From: Fidelibacterota bacterium
GTDB lineage: Bacteria > Fidelibacterota > Marinisomatia > Marinisomatales > SCKK01
Direction of reading: 5' to 3'
DNA: 64,000 bases
Assembly (NCBI GenBank): GCA_004124475.1
Contig: SCKK01000009.1
Span: 1 to 64,000 of the forward strand
The translations under genes were made by a program, and so were the position numbers. The number at the start of each line of letters is the position of its first letter. Position 1 is the first letter of the stretch. Below the pieces are notes generated by a model. That model made no database searches. It was given only the letters and a program-made list of their open reading frames with translations, and was not told the DNA's origin. Below, one piece after another: positions 9,128 through 18,300 of the stretch.

Positions 9128-9144
9128 TGCAAAATGAGTGCCAA
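9128..9144 (-). promoter_or_regulatory. Sigma-54 (-24/-12) promoter of the pilin cluster
   Basis: On the minus strand the sequence reads TTGGCACTCATTTTGCA, matching the TTGGCAC-N5-TTGCA consensus with the required GG-N10-GC spacing. Transcription would start near 9117, about 36 bases before the ATG of the pilin gene at 9081. A sigma-54 activator with a GAFTGA loop is encoded at 29385-30809 beside the pilus assembly genes. Confidence 0.75.
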
Positions 9145-9247
9145 ACTGTTAATACATTAGTAATCAAACAGTTATAGTTTTTTGTATTTTTATTCTGTCT
9201 TAAATAAATACAGTCACTGTTCGGAATCGTAACACTCTAATATTCAA

Positions 9248-9390
9248 TTAAGGACTTATCTTTGCCATTAACAAAACGTAAACAATAATGGCTGCAAGAC
9301 CCACAATTATCGTATAAACCCAGACAGGATACTTTTTTTAAAAAGAAAATATTTCCAATTCTTTGTTTCGGTTTCGTTAAAGATACTCAC
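9248..9390 (-). pseudogene. Frameshifted copy of the 44-residue membrane protein at 11291-11425
   Basis: The minus strand encodes NWKYFLFKK directly followed, in another frame, by YPVWVYTIIVGLAAIIVYVL. The intact paralogue at 11291-11425 reads NDWKYFLFKKKYPLWVYTIV without a break. The difference is a run of seven A here against eight there (near 9333-9340). Position 9384, where the paralogue has ATG, is ATC here; a GTG at 9390 abuts AAGGA. Both defects suggest decay, but a single sequencing indel could explain the first. Confidence 0.5.
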
Positions 9391-9787
9391 TCCTTCTTAC
9401 CTAACTCGGACAAAGCCGTGCCGCAGGCATCCCTACGGGAAACACAAAAAAGCTGCCTGTCCCATAGGGAGGGACGGCCGTATCGGGGAAAGCTGAAAGT
9501 TGAAACCATTGATTTACCGACAAGAAATGAGAATTTTCTGCCAAAAAAAGCAAGAATTTCACAACTAAGCGCCTAATTATAATATCATTACCTTTTATTT
9601 TATATAAAAGATAGTCTGCAAATATGTAAATATCAAGAAAAAACCCGGGGTGCTAGAAATCCCTCAGTGATGGGGAGGTTCAACAATTAAACGTATCTCA
9701 ATATAAGTCACCAACTACATGTTTTATATATAAATCAGTCATGTTTTCTCTCACTTTATCCATTTGAACATGTTGTAAATTAGTGTT

Positions 9788-10297
9788 ATGACTAACCTAA
9801 AAAACAAACGAGTCTTGGTCTCGCTTACTTTCTTAATTTTCATGCTCCTGACAAATATTACATTCGCTCAACGGTATGATATTAGATTCAAAAGAACACT
9901 CCTTCAAGATGTTGAGCTCAATGCCGTTAAAAATGACAGCTTGGTAATAAATCTGACTGAATATGATTTGGTAGTGAAATTACCAGTCTCTGATATTCAC
10001 ACAGTTCACTTTATTGGAGAAAGAAAGAGTGGAATAAAAGGTTTAATCATTGGGATGGTGATCGGCGGCATGTTTGGCATCGTAATTAGTCTTGTATTAA
10101 AGGGCGGTTTCAATACAGCTCTACCTTCTAAATTCTTACTAATATCATTTGTGATAACTTTTGCCATTATAGGAGGTGGAGTCGGTTTGCTAATGAGCGG
10201 TGTTCCTGAGTTAGAGGTAATTTACGAACTCTATCACATGTCCACAAAAGAGAAAATAAAGACAATTCAAGAAATCATAGCAAAGCATAAGAAATGA
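9788..10297 (+). CDS. Secreted/membrane protein of unknown function
   Basis: 169 residues. A signal peptide (about residues 1-27, ending TFAQ) leads into a short beta-rich stretch (LLQDVELNAVKNDSLVINL), then two glycine-rich transmembrane segments near residues 83-104 and 113-138. A charged C-terminal helix follows (STKEKIKTIQEIIAKHKK). No family is recognised. The neighbours are the frameshifted small membrane protein and the RDD protein, which do not indicate a function. Confidence 0.55.
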   Translation: MTNLKNKRVLVSLTFLIFMLLTNITFAQRYDIRFKRTLLQDVELNAVKNDSLVINLTEYDLVVKLPVSDIHTVHFIGERKSGIKGLIIGMVIGGMFGIVISLVLKGGFNTALPSKFLLISFVITFAIIGGGVGLLMSGVPELEVIYELYHMSTKEKIKTIQEIIAKHKK

Positions 10298-10745
10298 CTT
10301 TTGCATTCGGATATAGCATACCAGTGATTCGGGGGACTATTCCGTTTTTGTACCATTTAGTTGAATAATTCACTACCCTGCCTGATAGCGTCACGCAGGC
10401 AGGGAAGGCATTTACCCCGTGAAATAACAATAAATAAATAGACAAAATGGTTACGTATTTCATGGGGCAGGGACACAAAGATAACTGGTAATAAAGGTAT
10501 TATGATTTTTGCTATGAAAATAATAGAGTTCGCTGCGAAAAGGGGTTAAAACCCCTAAATTTTGTTTTTTTGAACTTTATCCCCGCCCTGAATGACGCCC
10601 GCCCGGCGGTCGCCAAGTCGGGCAGGGTGTATTTGTAGCTGATGAATAAATGAGGTTAGTTGAATCCAAGGTAGTATCTATTTTTGTAACATTTTTAGGA
10701 TATGGTTTGTCTTTTACTAGCACATTGTGATATAATGGGATTTCG
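10298..10745. repeat. Intergenic region with CCCTGCCTG..CAGGCAGGG palindrome
   Basis: No gene is supported in this 450-bp gap. A nine-base perfect inverted repeat with an 11-base loop occupies 10376-10404, and a looser GC-rich palindrome (GCCCGCCCGGCGGTCGCCAAGTCGGGC) lies near 10588-10615 in an otherwise AT-rich region. Both belong to the family of short palindromes scattered over the window. Confidence 0.4.
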
Positions 10746-11240
10746 ATGGTAGGAGATTTGGAAGAAAATCACTCAAAACAAGATTTAGAGTATGTAGGAT
10801 TTTGGCTGCGGGTATGGGCAGCAATTATAGATTCTATATTGATTATGATGATAATTATCCCAATTCTCATTCACCTGTATGGATGGTCTTATTTCACGAC
10901 ACCAGAACTTGTTTCAGGTCCGGTTAACTTCATAATCGCCTGGGTTTTACCTGTTATCGCAATAATTGCGTCTTGGGTGTCAAAATCCGCTACCCCTGGT
11001 AAAATGGCAATATCAGCAAAAATCGTTAATGCGCGCACCGGACAAAAGCCATCAACTGCTCAATTTATTGGAAGATATTTTGCGTATTATATATCAATAA
11101 TTCCCTTTTGCCTTGGATTAATATGGGTGGCTTTTGATAAAAAAAACAGGGTTGGCACGACAAACTGGTGGGAACTGTTGTTGTCCGACCAAGAGTTAGA
11201 GGTAAAAAGCCTGTTGAGTTTAATCAGGTTAAATCTATAA
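10746..11240 (+). CDS. RDD-family membrane protein, frameshifted near its C-terminus
   Basis: The N-terminal and middle parts match RDD proteins: GFWLRVWAAIIDSILIMMIIIP, then WVSKSATPGKMAISAKIVNARTG. The family ends with a conserved WHDKxAGTVVV motif. In the frame shown the protein instead ends NRVGTTNWWELLL, but one base over the DNA reads QGWHDKLVGTVVVRPRVR and continues to a TAG at 11243-11245. The break is a run of eight A at 11139-11146; nine would restore the frame. RDD proteins have three helices; some act in sodium/proton exchange, but most have no known role. Either a recent mutation, slippage or a base-call error. Confidence 0.7.
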   Translation: MVGDLEENHSKQDLEYVGFWLRVWAAIIDSILIMMIIIPILIHLYGWSYFTTPELVSGPVNFIIAWVLPVIAIIASWVSKSATPGKMAISAKIVNARTGQKPSTAQFIGRYFAYYISIIPFCLGLIWVAFDKKNRVGTTNWWELLLSDQELEVKSLLSLIRLNL

Positions 11241-11290
11241 GTTAGAATTGATAGTATCTTTAATACAGATCTTATTCTGACTTGATACTA

Positions 11291-11425
11291 CTATCCTATG
11301 CTTGAGCGGAACCAAACATAAAGCAATGAAACAAATACTATTAAAACAATCGTATAGACCCATAGAGGATACTTTTTTTTAAAAAGAAAATATTTCCAAT
11401 CATTTTTTATAGTGTCATCACCCAT
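11291..11425 (-). CDS. 44-residue single-helix membrane protein
   Basis: Starts at ATG 11423-11425 behind a strong AGGAGG site (AAAGTAGGAGGCTTTTT) and ends at TAG 11291. The charged N-terminus MGDDTIKNDWKYFLFKKK is followed by one hydrophobic helix from YPLWVYTIVL to about residue 38. A diverged second copy with frameshift lies at 9248-9390, and conservation of coding sequence between the two supports a real protein. Function unknown. Confidence 0.6.
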   Translation of the reverse strand: MGDDTIKNDWKYFLFKKKYPLWVYTIVLIVFVSLLYVWFRSSIG

Positions 11426-11727
11426 AAAAAGCCTCCTACTTTATTCTTTATCTTTGTTAGAACTATATATTAGTATTTAAAATATAAATAAAAATAATAT
11501 ACTAACAAAGTTTTGTTTATATTGTCGTATCATGACTCAGTTTCTGTTGGATACACACCATTTATTCATATCATTGCCTGCCTTGTAGTCAGACAGGCGA
11601 GGTTCCGCCAGCAATTAGAGATGTGGCAATCCCTTACCTGAATAAATTCTTGAATAACAGACCCATTAACCACGTTAAATATGCGCTCGCTAACTAGCAC
11701 AACGGGTAGTTAATAATGTGATTGGTC
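11426..11727. other. Intergenic, no gene seen
   Basis: About 300 bp, AT-rich at the left, with another degenerate TGCCTGCCTTG..AGACAGGCGAGG palindrome near 11575-11602. No frame with a ribosome binding site was seen. Confidence 0.4.
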
Positions 11728-12249
11728 CTATTTAGTTGACTCTTTTCGATACATTTCAGCCCACTTTGAGTCTGGATATTCCCGTATCAACTCTTCACGT
11801 AATTCCGCAGCTTTTTCCTCATCATTTAACTGCAAATAGCACTGGATAATGTAATGTTTCATCTCCATTAATTTATCATTGGCTGGTTCATTTGCTATCG
11901 TGTTCTCAAGCATATTGATTGCTTCTTTCAATTCTGCTCTACTGGGGACACGCATACTTCCTCTATAATAGAGATTTTTAGTCGCCTCAGCTTCTGCTTC
12001 CGCACCCCTTACTCCAGCCACAGTAGTTACTTTTTCTACCTCAAATGATTTCTTTGTAGTCGTTATTTCGTCAATACTTTTCCACACCGTGTTTAGCCAG
12101 ATATCTGAAACATCTACATAATTGGGTGAAGATGAATTATCCTCTTTTTTTTTGGTTTTTTTTTGTGTGGTTTGTAAAAACCCAGCCTCAATTGAGGTGG
12201 AGAATAAAAGTGCTATTAACACAACCCCTACCACTTTTACAGTAATCAT
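11728..12249 (-). CDS. Secreted protein with a TPR-like helical C-terminus
   Basis: 173 residues. The signal peptide (about residues 1-22, ending SIEAG) is followed by a Lys/Ser-rich linker (TQKKTKKKEDNSSS), an unidentified middle part, and an amphipathic helical tail AELKEAINMLENTIAN...MKHYIIQCYLQLNDEEKAAELREELIREYPDSKW, typical of TPR-like repeats. The ATG has AGGAGG eight bases upstream. It is probably periplasmic and a protein-interaction module. It lies downstream of the PorV-like TPR gene on the same strand, but 330 bp and a repeat element separate them. Confidence 0.6.
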   Translation of the reverse strand: MITVKVVGVVLIALLFSTSIEAGFLQTTQKKTKKKEDNSSSPNYVDVSDIWLNTVWKSIDEITTTKKSFEVEKVTTVAGVRGAEAEAEATKNLYYRGSMRVPSRAELKEAINMLENTIANEPANDKLMEMKHYIIQCYLQLNDEEKAAELREELIREYPDSKWAEMYRKESTK

Positions 12250-12579
12250 ACGACCTCCTAGCCATTATTTTCTTTAAAAATATGGCTTTCGCAATAGTCC
12301 CATAATTGGAACAAATCTAAATTAAGTCTAACATAAGTTGAGCGATTTGCGTAGGATAAGTTGTTAACTTGTCCTCGTGACGAGACGTAATATCTTTAGT
12401 ATTGATAACAACCCAATAAGTATATACATGTTCTTTAATATTTGGCATAAAATTACTCAATTTAGGTCTAACTAAGTTTACGCCTCCAAATAGTTAGATT
12501 CAAGTTATATGGTTGTCGCGAATATGAGATAAAAAAAGATTAGAAGTAGATTCTTTTTTCTGTTCGGCACCTGTCACAA
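12250..12579. other. Intergenic region holding a 129-bp repeat
   Basis: The 330-bp gap carries the repeat described at 12335-12463, flanked by two direct copies of GTCTAAC (12326-12332 and 12466-12472). The rest is AT-rich and shows no gene or clear terminator. Confidence 0.4.
12335..12463 (+). repeat. 129-bp repeat, copy 1
   Basis: Begins AAGTTGAGCGATTTGCGTAG and ends ATTACTCAATTT, an imperfect inverted terminal pair. Its whole length aligns, in opposite orientation, with 61367-61495: shared blocks include TTGAGCGATT, GTAGGATAA, TTGTCCTC, ATCTTTAGT, ATAACCC and ACATGTT. Conservation of the interior means it is a family of elements and not a chance hairpin. A MITE or a structured RNA/DNA element is possible. 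Confidence 0.55.
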
Positions 12580-15363
12580 TTACTCGAATCGCCTTATTTT
12601 AGGCTGTTCTACACCTCGACTTTTGATAAATCTCAACTGGAGGGTTAATTCCGGATTCTGACGGACAATCTCATCGTATTCTTCTAAGGCTTGATCATAT
12701 TGACCTAACATGTAGTGGGCAACAGCAAGATTTACCAGATATTCTGTTTCATCCGGGTTGAACTCGTAAGCTCTGCGAAAAGAAACCACTGCCTTCTCTA
12801 AATTTCCCTTTCGAACATAAATCAATCCAAGCCCGTTGATGCTTTTGGCCCTCCTGACGCTTTTGACCGGTTTTTTCTTTAACCTCTGGAGAAGCTCTAA
12901 CTTTTTCTTCGACGGTGTTACCTTTTCTTTTCCAATCTCTTTTATTCGACCTATCTTTGGCAATTTTTCCGTACCTGCGACTAATTGTTCCATTGTTTGT
13001 ATCTGCTTGCGCTCACGAAGTCCCAAAAGTATATCCAGTTCACCAGCAAAATTTGGATCCAGTTTAACCACCTCATTATATTCTTGTAGGGCAAGAATTT
13101 TGTTCCCCTGAATATAGTGGGTAAGAGCGATGTTCAACTTAAACCCAGGGTGGTTCGGAAAAAGCTCTAGCGACCGATTATAAAAATCCATTGCTTGTTC
13201 ATACTCTCCTTTCCGAGTGCGAATCACCCCAAGAGAATTAAGCGCATCGGGAAAATCCGGTTTCAATTTTAGAGCTGTATTGAACATTTCCATTGCCTCT
13301 GTAAATCGACTGAAATTTAGATAAATGGCTCCAGCATCGTAGTAGTCTTCAGCACTAGCGAGCTCACCTGTCTGTTTCAATACTATCTGTTGCAACCATA
13401 ACCCATATTGCTTTAGATCTGTTTTGAGAAGATTGTTTATCTGATTCTCCTTGGGTAGAGGAATTTCAACGGTATCAATGCTTCCAGGTCTGTAAATTTG
13501 TTGAGCTTCATGAATACTAATTTCGTTTATCGTCCCTTCACTTTTCCGCTTTCGGTACTCAAAAATGCCCTGCTGCCAAGCCGTGAAAAATGGTTCCCCC
13601 ACAAGTGTGGTTTCAACAGGGATCCAAACACGATCGTTTACAACTGCGACCTCATTCTTGTCCAGGAAAACATGAGAAACATCTTCTGGAGACACACCGC
13701 TATCAAACATCAGGAAAATGTGACCCTCACCGGGAGCAAAGACATCCAGAAACCTTGTACTAATACCCATGTTTTCAAGCAAAGACCCATAAAGGACAGT
13801 CAGGTCATCACAATCCCCAATTTTCGACTTAAGCAATTCACTAGGATACTTGACCGTGTCAAACGCACTTCGATCTTTCGATATTTGCAAGAATGGCGTC
13901 TGTAAATCGGGACTATAGGTTAGACCATAAGATCCCAAAGCGTCAAAGAGAATCATGGCCTTTCCAAGATTGGAGCGATTCAAGTCGTTTCTGATGATGG
14001 GGTCATATAATTGAATGATAGTTCTGGCAAACTGGTCAACCACAGGGTCTTCTGGTGTGACAAAAGAAGCGATCCTGTCTGGATTATCCCAGCTTATCTT
14101 TCCCCTCCCCAAAACATACGTGCGATCAATCTTCTGTACAACCACCTTTTCCCGACCCTCCTGACTGTAAATTACCTTAACCACTGGTTGAATCAGATTA
14201 TCAAAGGATGCCCGGGACGAGGTTAATATGTTTTGGTCAAAAGTTACCCCCAGAGGATAGTCATCCGTACTTTTTGCTGGGAGTATAATTTTTTCTTCGT
14301 GAGGAGTTTCCATCATAGTGGGGACAAATAGGGAAACTTTGACGGGTAAATCTCTGTCTGAAGAATTCCTGATAGTGACATCAGCAAAGCCCCGATCTTC
14401 ATAGTAAGGGTACAGAGATCGGAACAAAACTGGATGGCGAATACTGGCTGATTTTATTGTTACCAGAGCAGGACGAAACAAGAATGAAATGGATACCCGA
14501 TGTGTGGAAAAGAGTAGTGGGTGGTGCTCATAACCATAATCTATGTTGATAACCTTATATCTCAAACTGAGGCCAAATGAAGGGATAAGTGGGGACGAGG
14601 TTTTGTCAATAATCTTGCGATCCCGCTGGAGACCCGCGCGTAGCCCAAGGACTCCCGATATCCAGTACTCTGCTCCCAGATGCCACCGATCATCAACATC
14701 CACCGCAACGGTAGCACCCTCAACGGGCATCCAGGCCAAACCTCCTTTGATTTTCTGGGGGAGAATCTCTTCACTCACATTATTGTCGTAAGTCACTGAT
14801 GTCCCTGTCATGTCATACCCTACGATGCCCATTCTATAACTCGGTAATGGCGAGAATAACAATCCAAAATCCCACCCTATCCCCGAGCTCTTGCCGTAAG
14901 AGGTACCGTCGAGAGTCATATCATTGATGATGTACTTTACATTAGTGCCCACGGAAAACCAGCGGAAAGGCTGAAAGCCAAACGAAAAATTCATCTTGTT
15001 ACTCGAATACCCGAGTTCATCGTCGTTGAAGCCAAGATAGTACCAATCAACTCCGACGGAAAACTCGTCTCTGAACGGAAAAACGTAGCCAAGGTAACTA
15101 TTGATAATCCCCAGACCGTAGAGATTGCTGTAGGTCATCATAATTTCATGTCTCCGAAGCCCTGGGAGTCCCGCGGGGTTCCAGTAGATCGTATTCCCAT
15201 CGTCAGCCACAGCAACAAACGTCTCTCCCATCCCCATGGGTCTGGTACCAATAAAAACTTGTTCATTCCCCTGACCACTGATGAAACTGGGTAAGAGGAA
15301 CAGAATCGCCAGAGCAGCTATCCTCAACCTCGAACTTAGCCAATTTGTTCTCAGACTGTTCAT
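12580..15363 (-). CDS. PorV/PorQ-like outer-membrane barrel fused to a transglutaminase-like domain and TPRs
   Basis: 927 residues with a signal peptide ending near SFISGQ. Residues 30-300 match the PorV/UPF0164 barrel (RPMGMGETFVAVADDGNTIYWNPAGLPGL). A beta-sandwich follows (about 305-455). Residues 455-610 are transglutaminase-like: SKIGDCDDLTVLYGSLLENMG holds the Cys, GHIFLMFD the His, with a downstream Asp. Residues 660-925 carry two groups of TPRs (DALNSLGVIRTRKGEYEQAMDFYNRSL; NLAVAHYMLGQYDQALEEYDEIV). PorV shuttles type IX secretion cargo, but here the barrel is joined to a possible periplasmic or surface enzyme. It lies 8 bp after the FG-GAP gene and is likely co-transcribed. Confidence 0.7.
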   Translation of the reverse strand: MNSLRTNWLSSRLRIAALAILFLLPSFISGQGNEQVFIGTRPMGMGETFVAVADDGNTIYWNPAGLPGLRRHEIMMTYSNLYGLGIINSYLGYVFPFRDEFSVGVDWYYLGFNDDELGYSSNKMNFSFGFQPFRWFSVGTNVKYIINDMTLDGTSYGKSSGIGWDFGLLFSPLPSYRMGIVGYDMTGTSVTYDNNVSEEILPQKIKGGLAWMPVEGATVAVDVDDRWHLGAEYWISGVLGLRAGLQRDRKIIDKTSSPLIPSFGLSLRYKVINIDYGYEHHPLLFSTHRVSISFLFRPALVTIKSASIRHPVLFRSLYPYYEDRGFADVTIRNSSDRDLPVKVSLFVPTMMETPHEEKIILPAKSTDDYPLGVTFDQNILTSSRASFDNLIQPVVKVIYSQEGREKVVVQKIDRTYVLGRGKISWDNPDRIASFVTPEDPVVDQFARTIIQLYDPIIRNDLNRSNLGKAMILFDALGSYGLTYSPDLQTPFLQISKDRSAFDTVKYPSELLKSKIGDCDDLTVLYGSLLENMGISTRFLDVFAPGEGHIFLMFDSGVSPEDVSHVFLDKNEVAVVNDRVWIPVETTLVGEPFFTAWQQGIFEYRKRKSEGTINEISIHEAQQIYRPGSIDTVEIPLPKENQINNLLKTDLKQYGLWLQQIVLKQTGELASAEDYYDAGAIYLNFSRFTEAMEMFNTALKLKPDFPDALNSLGVIRTRKGEYEQAMDFYNRSLELFPNHPGFKLNIALTHYIQGNKILALQEYNEVVKLDPNFAGELDILLGLRERKQIQTMEQLVAGTEKLPKIGRIKEIGKEKVTPSKKKLELLQRLKKKPVKSVRRAKSINGLGLIYVRKGNLEKAVVSFRRAYEFNPDETEYLVNLAVAHYMLGQYDQALEEYDEIVRQNPELTLQLRFIKSRGVEQPKIRRFE

Positions 15364-15371
15364 TGGAGAAT

Positions 15372-18300
15372 CTATTTGTTCAGTACACCCACGGTGGTTG
15401 CTTTTGATGTTTTTGCCGCTTCAACGGTTACAATATACAAACCACTCACAACGATATTATTTCGATCATCCCTCCCATCCCAGGATACAGTGTTCTTACC
15501 TGGATTCATGATTTGACCCTCAACCAAGGTTCGCTTCAAGCGGCCAGCGGGATTGAAAATCCGGACCGTTACTTTTTCACTTTCTTGCAGGTCGAAGATA
15601 ATACTTGTCTTGGTGGCAAATGTACTGCCACGCGGTGAGAAAATGCGCGGCTGGCAGGTTAGATTGCCAAGTCTGCGAAAACCACCAACTGGGAATCCAA
15701 TATTTTCGAAGACGGCATAGTGTCCCAGCGTGTCGATAGAGGTGCTGATCCTACGGGAACCACGCGTTGTATCAATGGTTCCGCCTATCCACGTCAAGCT
15801 TGAATCGGTGTTAATGCGTCCAATGAATAGAGAATTAGGATTGAATCCCAGCAAAGCAGTGGGTGCACTGGAGGTGTCATAAAGAATGCTCAATATTGTT
15901 GGCTTTTCCAAAACTAAGGACTCTGGAGTGATCTCATAAACTGATTCTATCAAACTTGCGGTGGTGTCCACAGAAGCCAGGACAAATGATTCTACGGGAT
16001 GAATCCTTATAACGACGTCTTCCGTTACTGCGTTAGGGGATAACTGTAAGGTGACCCGTCCATCTTCACTGATGACCGTCCCTCCTTGGGATGATATTAC
16101 CTTTGATGGCGTACGAAATACCGTGAAGGGAGCCATCTCATATCCCCCTAAATCTTTCGCTCCCTGGATTGAAATCTTAATCACTTGTCCCGGAAAATCT
16201 TCTGGCAAAGTTATGACACCCGTCCACACATTACCGGAATAACTTTGCTGCATAGCGGTGTCTGCAACGATTCCATCTGGATAGAAAATTATCACCTCGG
16301 GGCTTACACTGTTGTTCATCCCATTGGCTTCCCGGAACGTGATAACAAGATTTATCTGGTTTCCGGAACCGTAGTTTGCTTCGACAGTGTCAATTTCCGG
16401 TGGAGCGATGTCGAAATAGAATGATTTTGTAATGGACCACTCTGATCGGGCAAAACCGTTATCCACAGCCTGAACCCGCCAATAGTAGATACCATCCTTG
16501 AGATTCTTCAAGATTGCCTTCTCAAGACTCCCCAGAGCGCCAAAACCATATGAAACGTTGCCAGAAACAATCTCGTGACTTCCATCATTATATCCCAATT
16601 GCAAATTATACGTGATTGCGCTCGATGGTGTAGATCCCCCATTAGGATTAATTCTATCCTCTGATTCAACCCAGTTTAAAATGACCTTGGAAGTATCTAC
16701 GATTTCCATAATTCCTGAAGGGGTATATGGAGGAAGATTTTCATTATTAATGGATTCGAGATTGTCATAGACCAACGAAAAATCATCCTCAGAAACAGAG
16801 GTACCAGCCACCAACAAATCCAGATCTCCATCTGAGTTATAGTCTCCCCATAAGACTGTGCTCGTCCCAGCCCCCAATATAAAGAGAGAATCGTCTTTCA
16901 TAAAACTCCCACTACCAGTATTACGATATACACGGGTAATGGGGTCAGTTCCAACATCACCTGAAATTGTGGAATTCCCCGACATCACCAAATCCAGATC
17001 ACCGTCGTTATCATAATCACCCCAATTAAGGTTACCGTAATAGATCCCTGGAAATTCTTCAATAAAATTCAGGGTCATACCGCTACTATTTTTAAATATC
17101 TTGAGTTTGAGACCAATATTTTCATAAAAGCCTGTGATAGCCAAATCTGGATAACCATCGCTATTATAATCACCCCACTCAGCTGACCCGGCAGCTACTC
17201 CCTCACCTGATAAAGAAAGTGAATCAATCAACAATCCAGAATTATTATTAAGATAAATTTTTAGATGGAACTCTCCAAGAGAGTCTACACCTGATGTAAA
17301 CAGATCTATGTAACCATCCTGATTAAAATCTACCCAAATAATGATACAGGGCCACATGGGTGTAATGAATTGTAAGGTGTCTTCAATAAATATATTCTGT
17401 CCATTGTTTTTATAAATTTTCAGCTCTCGTTCCCCAAGAACGTTAATACCCCCAATTACAAGGTCTAAATCTCCATCATTATCATAATCACCCCAATCTG
17501 CGGCTTGACTTCCCCCCCAAACCTGAACCAATGCTTGATCATCATCTAATTCAAACTTTTCAGTAGTCACATTCCAACGATATAAATAAGTTACATAGGT
17601 TAATGGATCTACACTTTTAACACCTGATAGAATAAAATCGAGATAACCATCGTTGTTGTAATCACCCCAAATCATGGAGCCTCCAACCACCGATTCGATG
17701 TTCTGTTCAAGATCTTGGGTCAACAGTCCCAATGGTTTATTCTTAAATATCCGGGTCACAGTATCACCAAGAGCAAAAGAAATGCCTGTCAAGGCGAGAT
17801 CAAGAGTGCCATCATTGTTGTAGTCATTCCAGACTGCTGTATTGAATCGTACTCCAGACAGGGACTGGATAGATTCCACCAAACGGGGGATAATGAGTGT
17901 ATCTTCTTTCGACCATTCTGATGCAATCAACCCTTGATCAATCGTTTGAACTCTCCAGACGTACGTCCCGGGGGATATATCTTGAAAAACCTTAATAAGA
18001 CTCTGTCCATTGTTACCGACCCCAAGGGGGACAACCCCAGAGAGAATCTGGTTTTTATTTCCCTCCGTGCCCATTTGCAAGTTATAGATAAGAGCTGGGT
18101 TAGATGTCTCAATATCAGAACCCTCACTCCAGGTAAGTATTACCTGATTCCCCACTGCAAAAGAGGATAACGAATTGGATGCCAATGGTGGATTATTACT
18201 TACAGTACCTGTATTCTTGAACACTTTTGTATACACCGAACCTAAATCCTGAGGATTGCTATTACTATACCCATTCAAAAATAGGTCGAGATCACCGTCA

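Noticed and set aside
12335-12463. 129-bp repeats as integron attC sites
   Set aside because: The ends lack a matched RYYYAAC/GTTRRRY pair; the GTCTAAC boxes at 12326 and 12466 are direct, not inverted.
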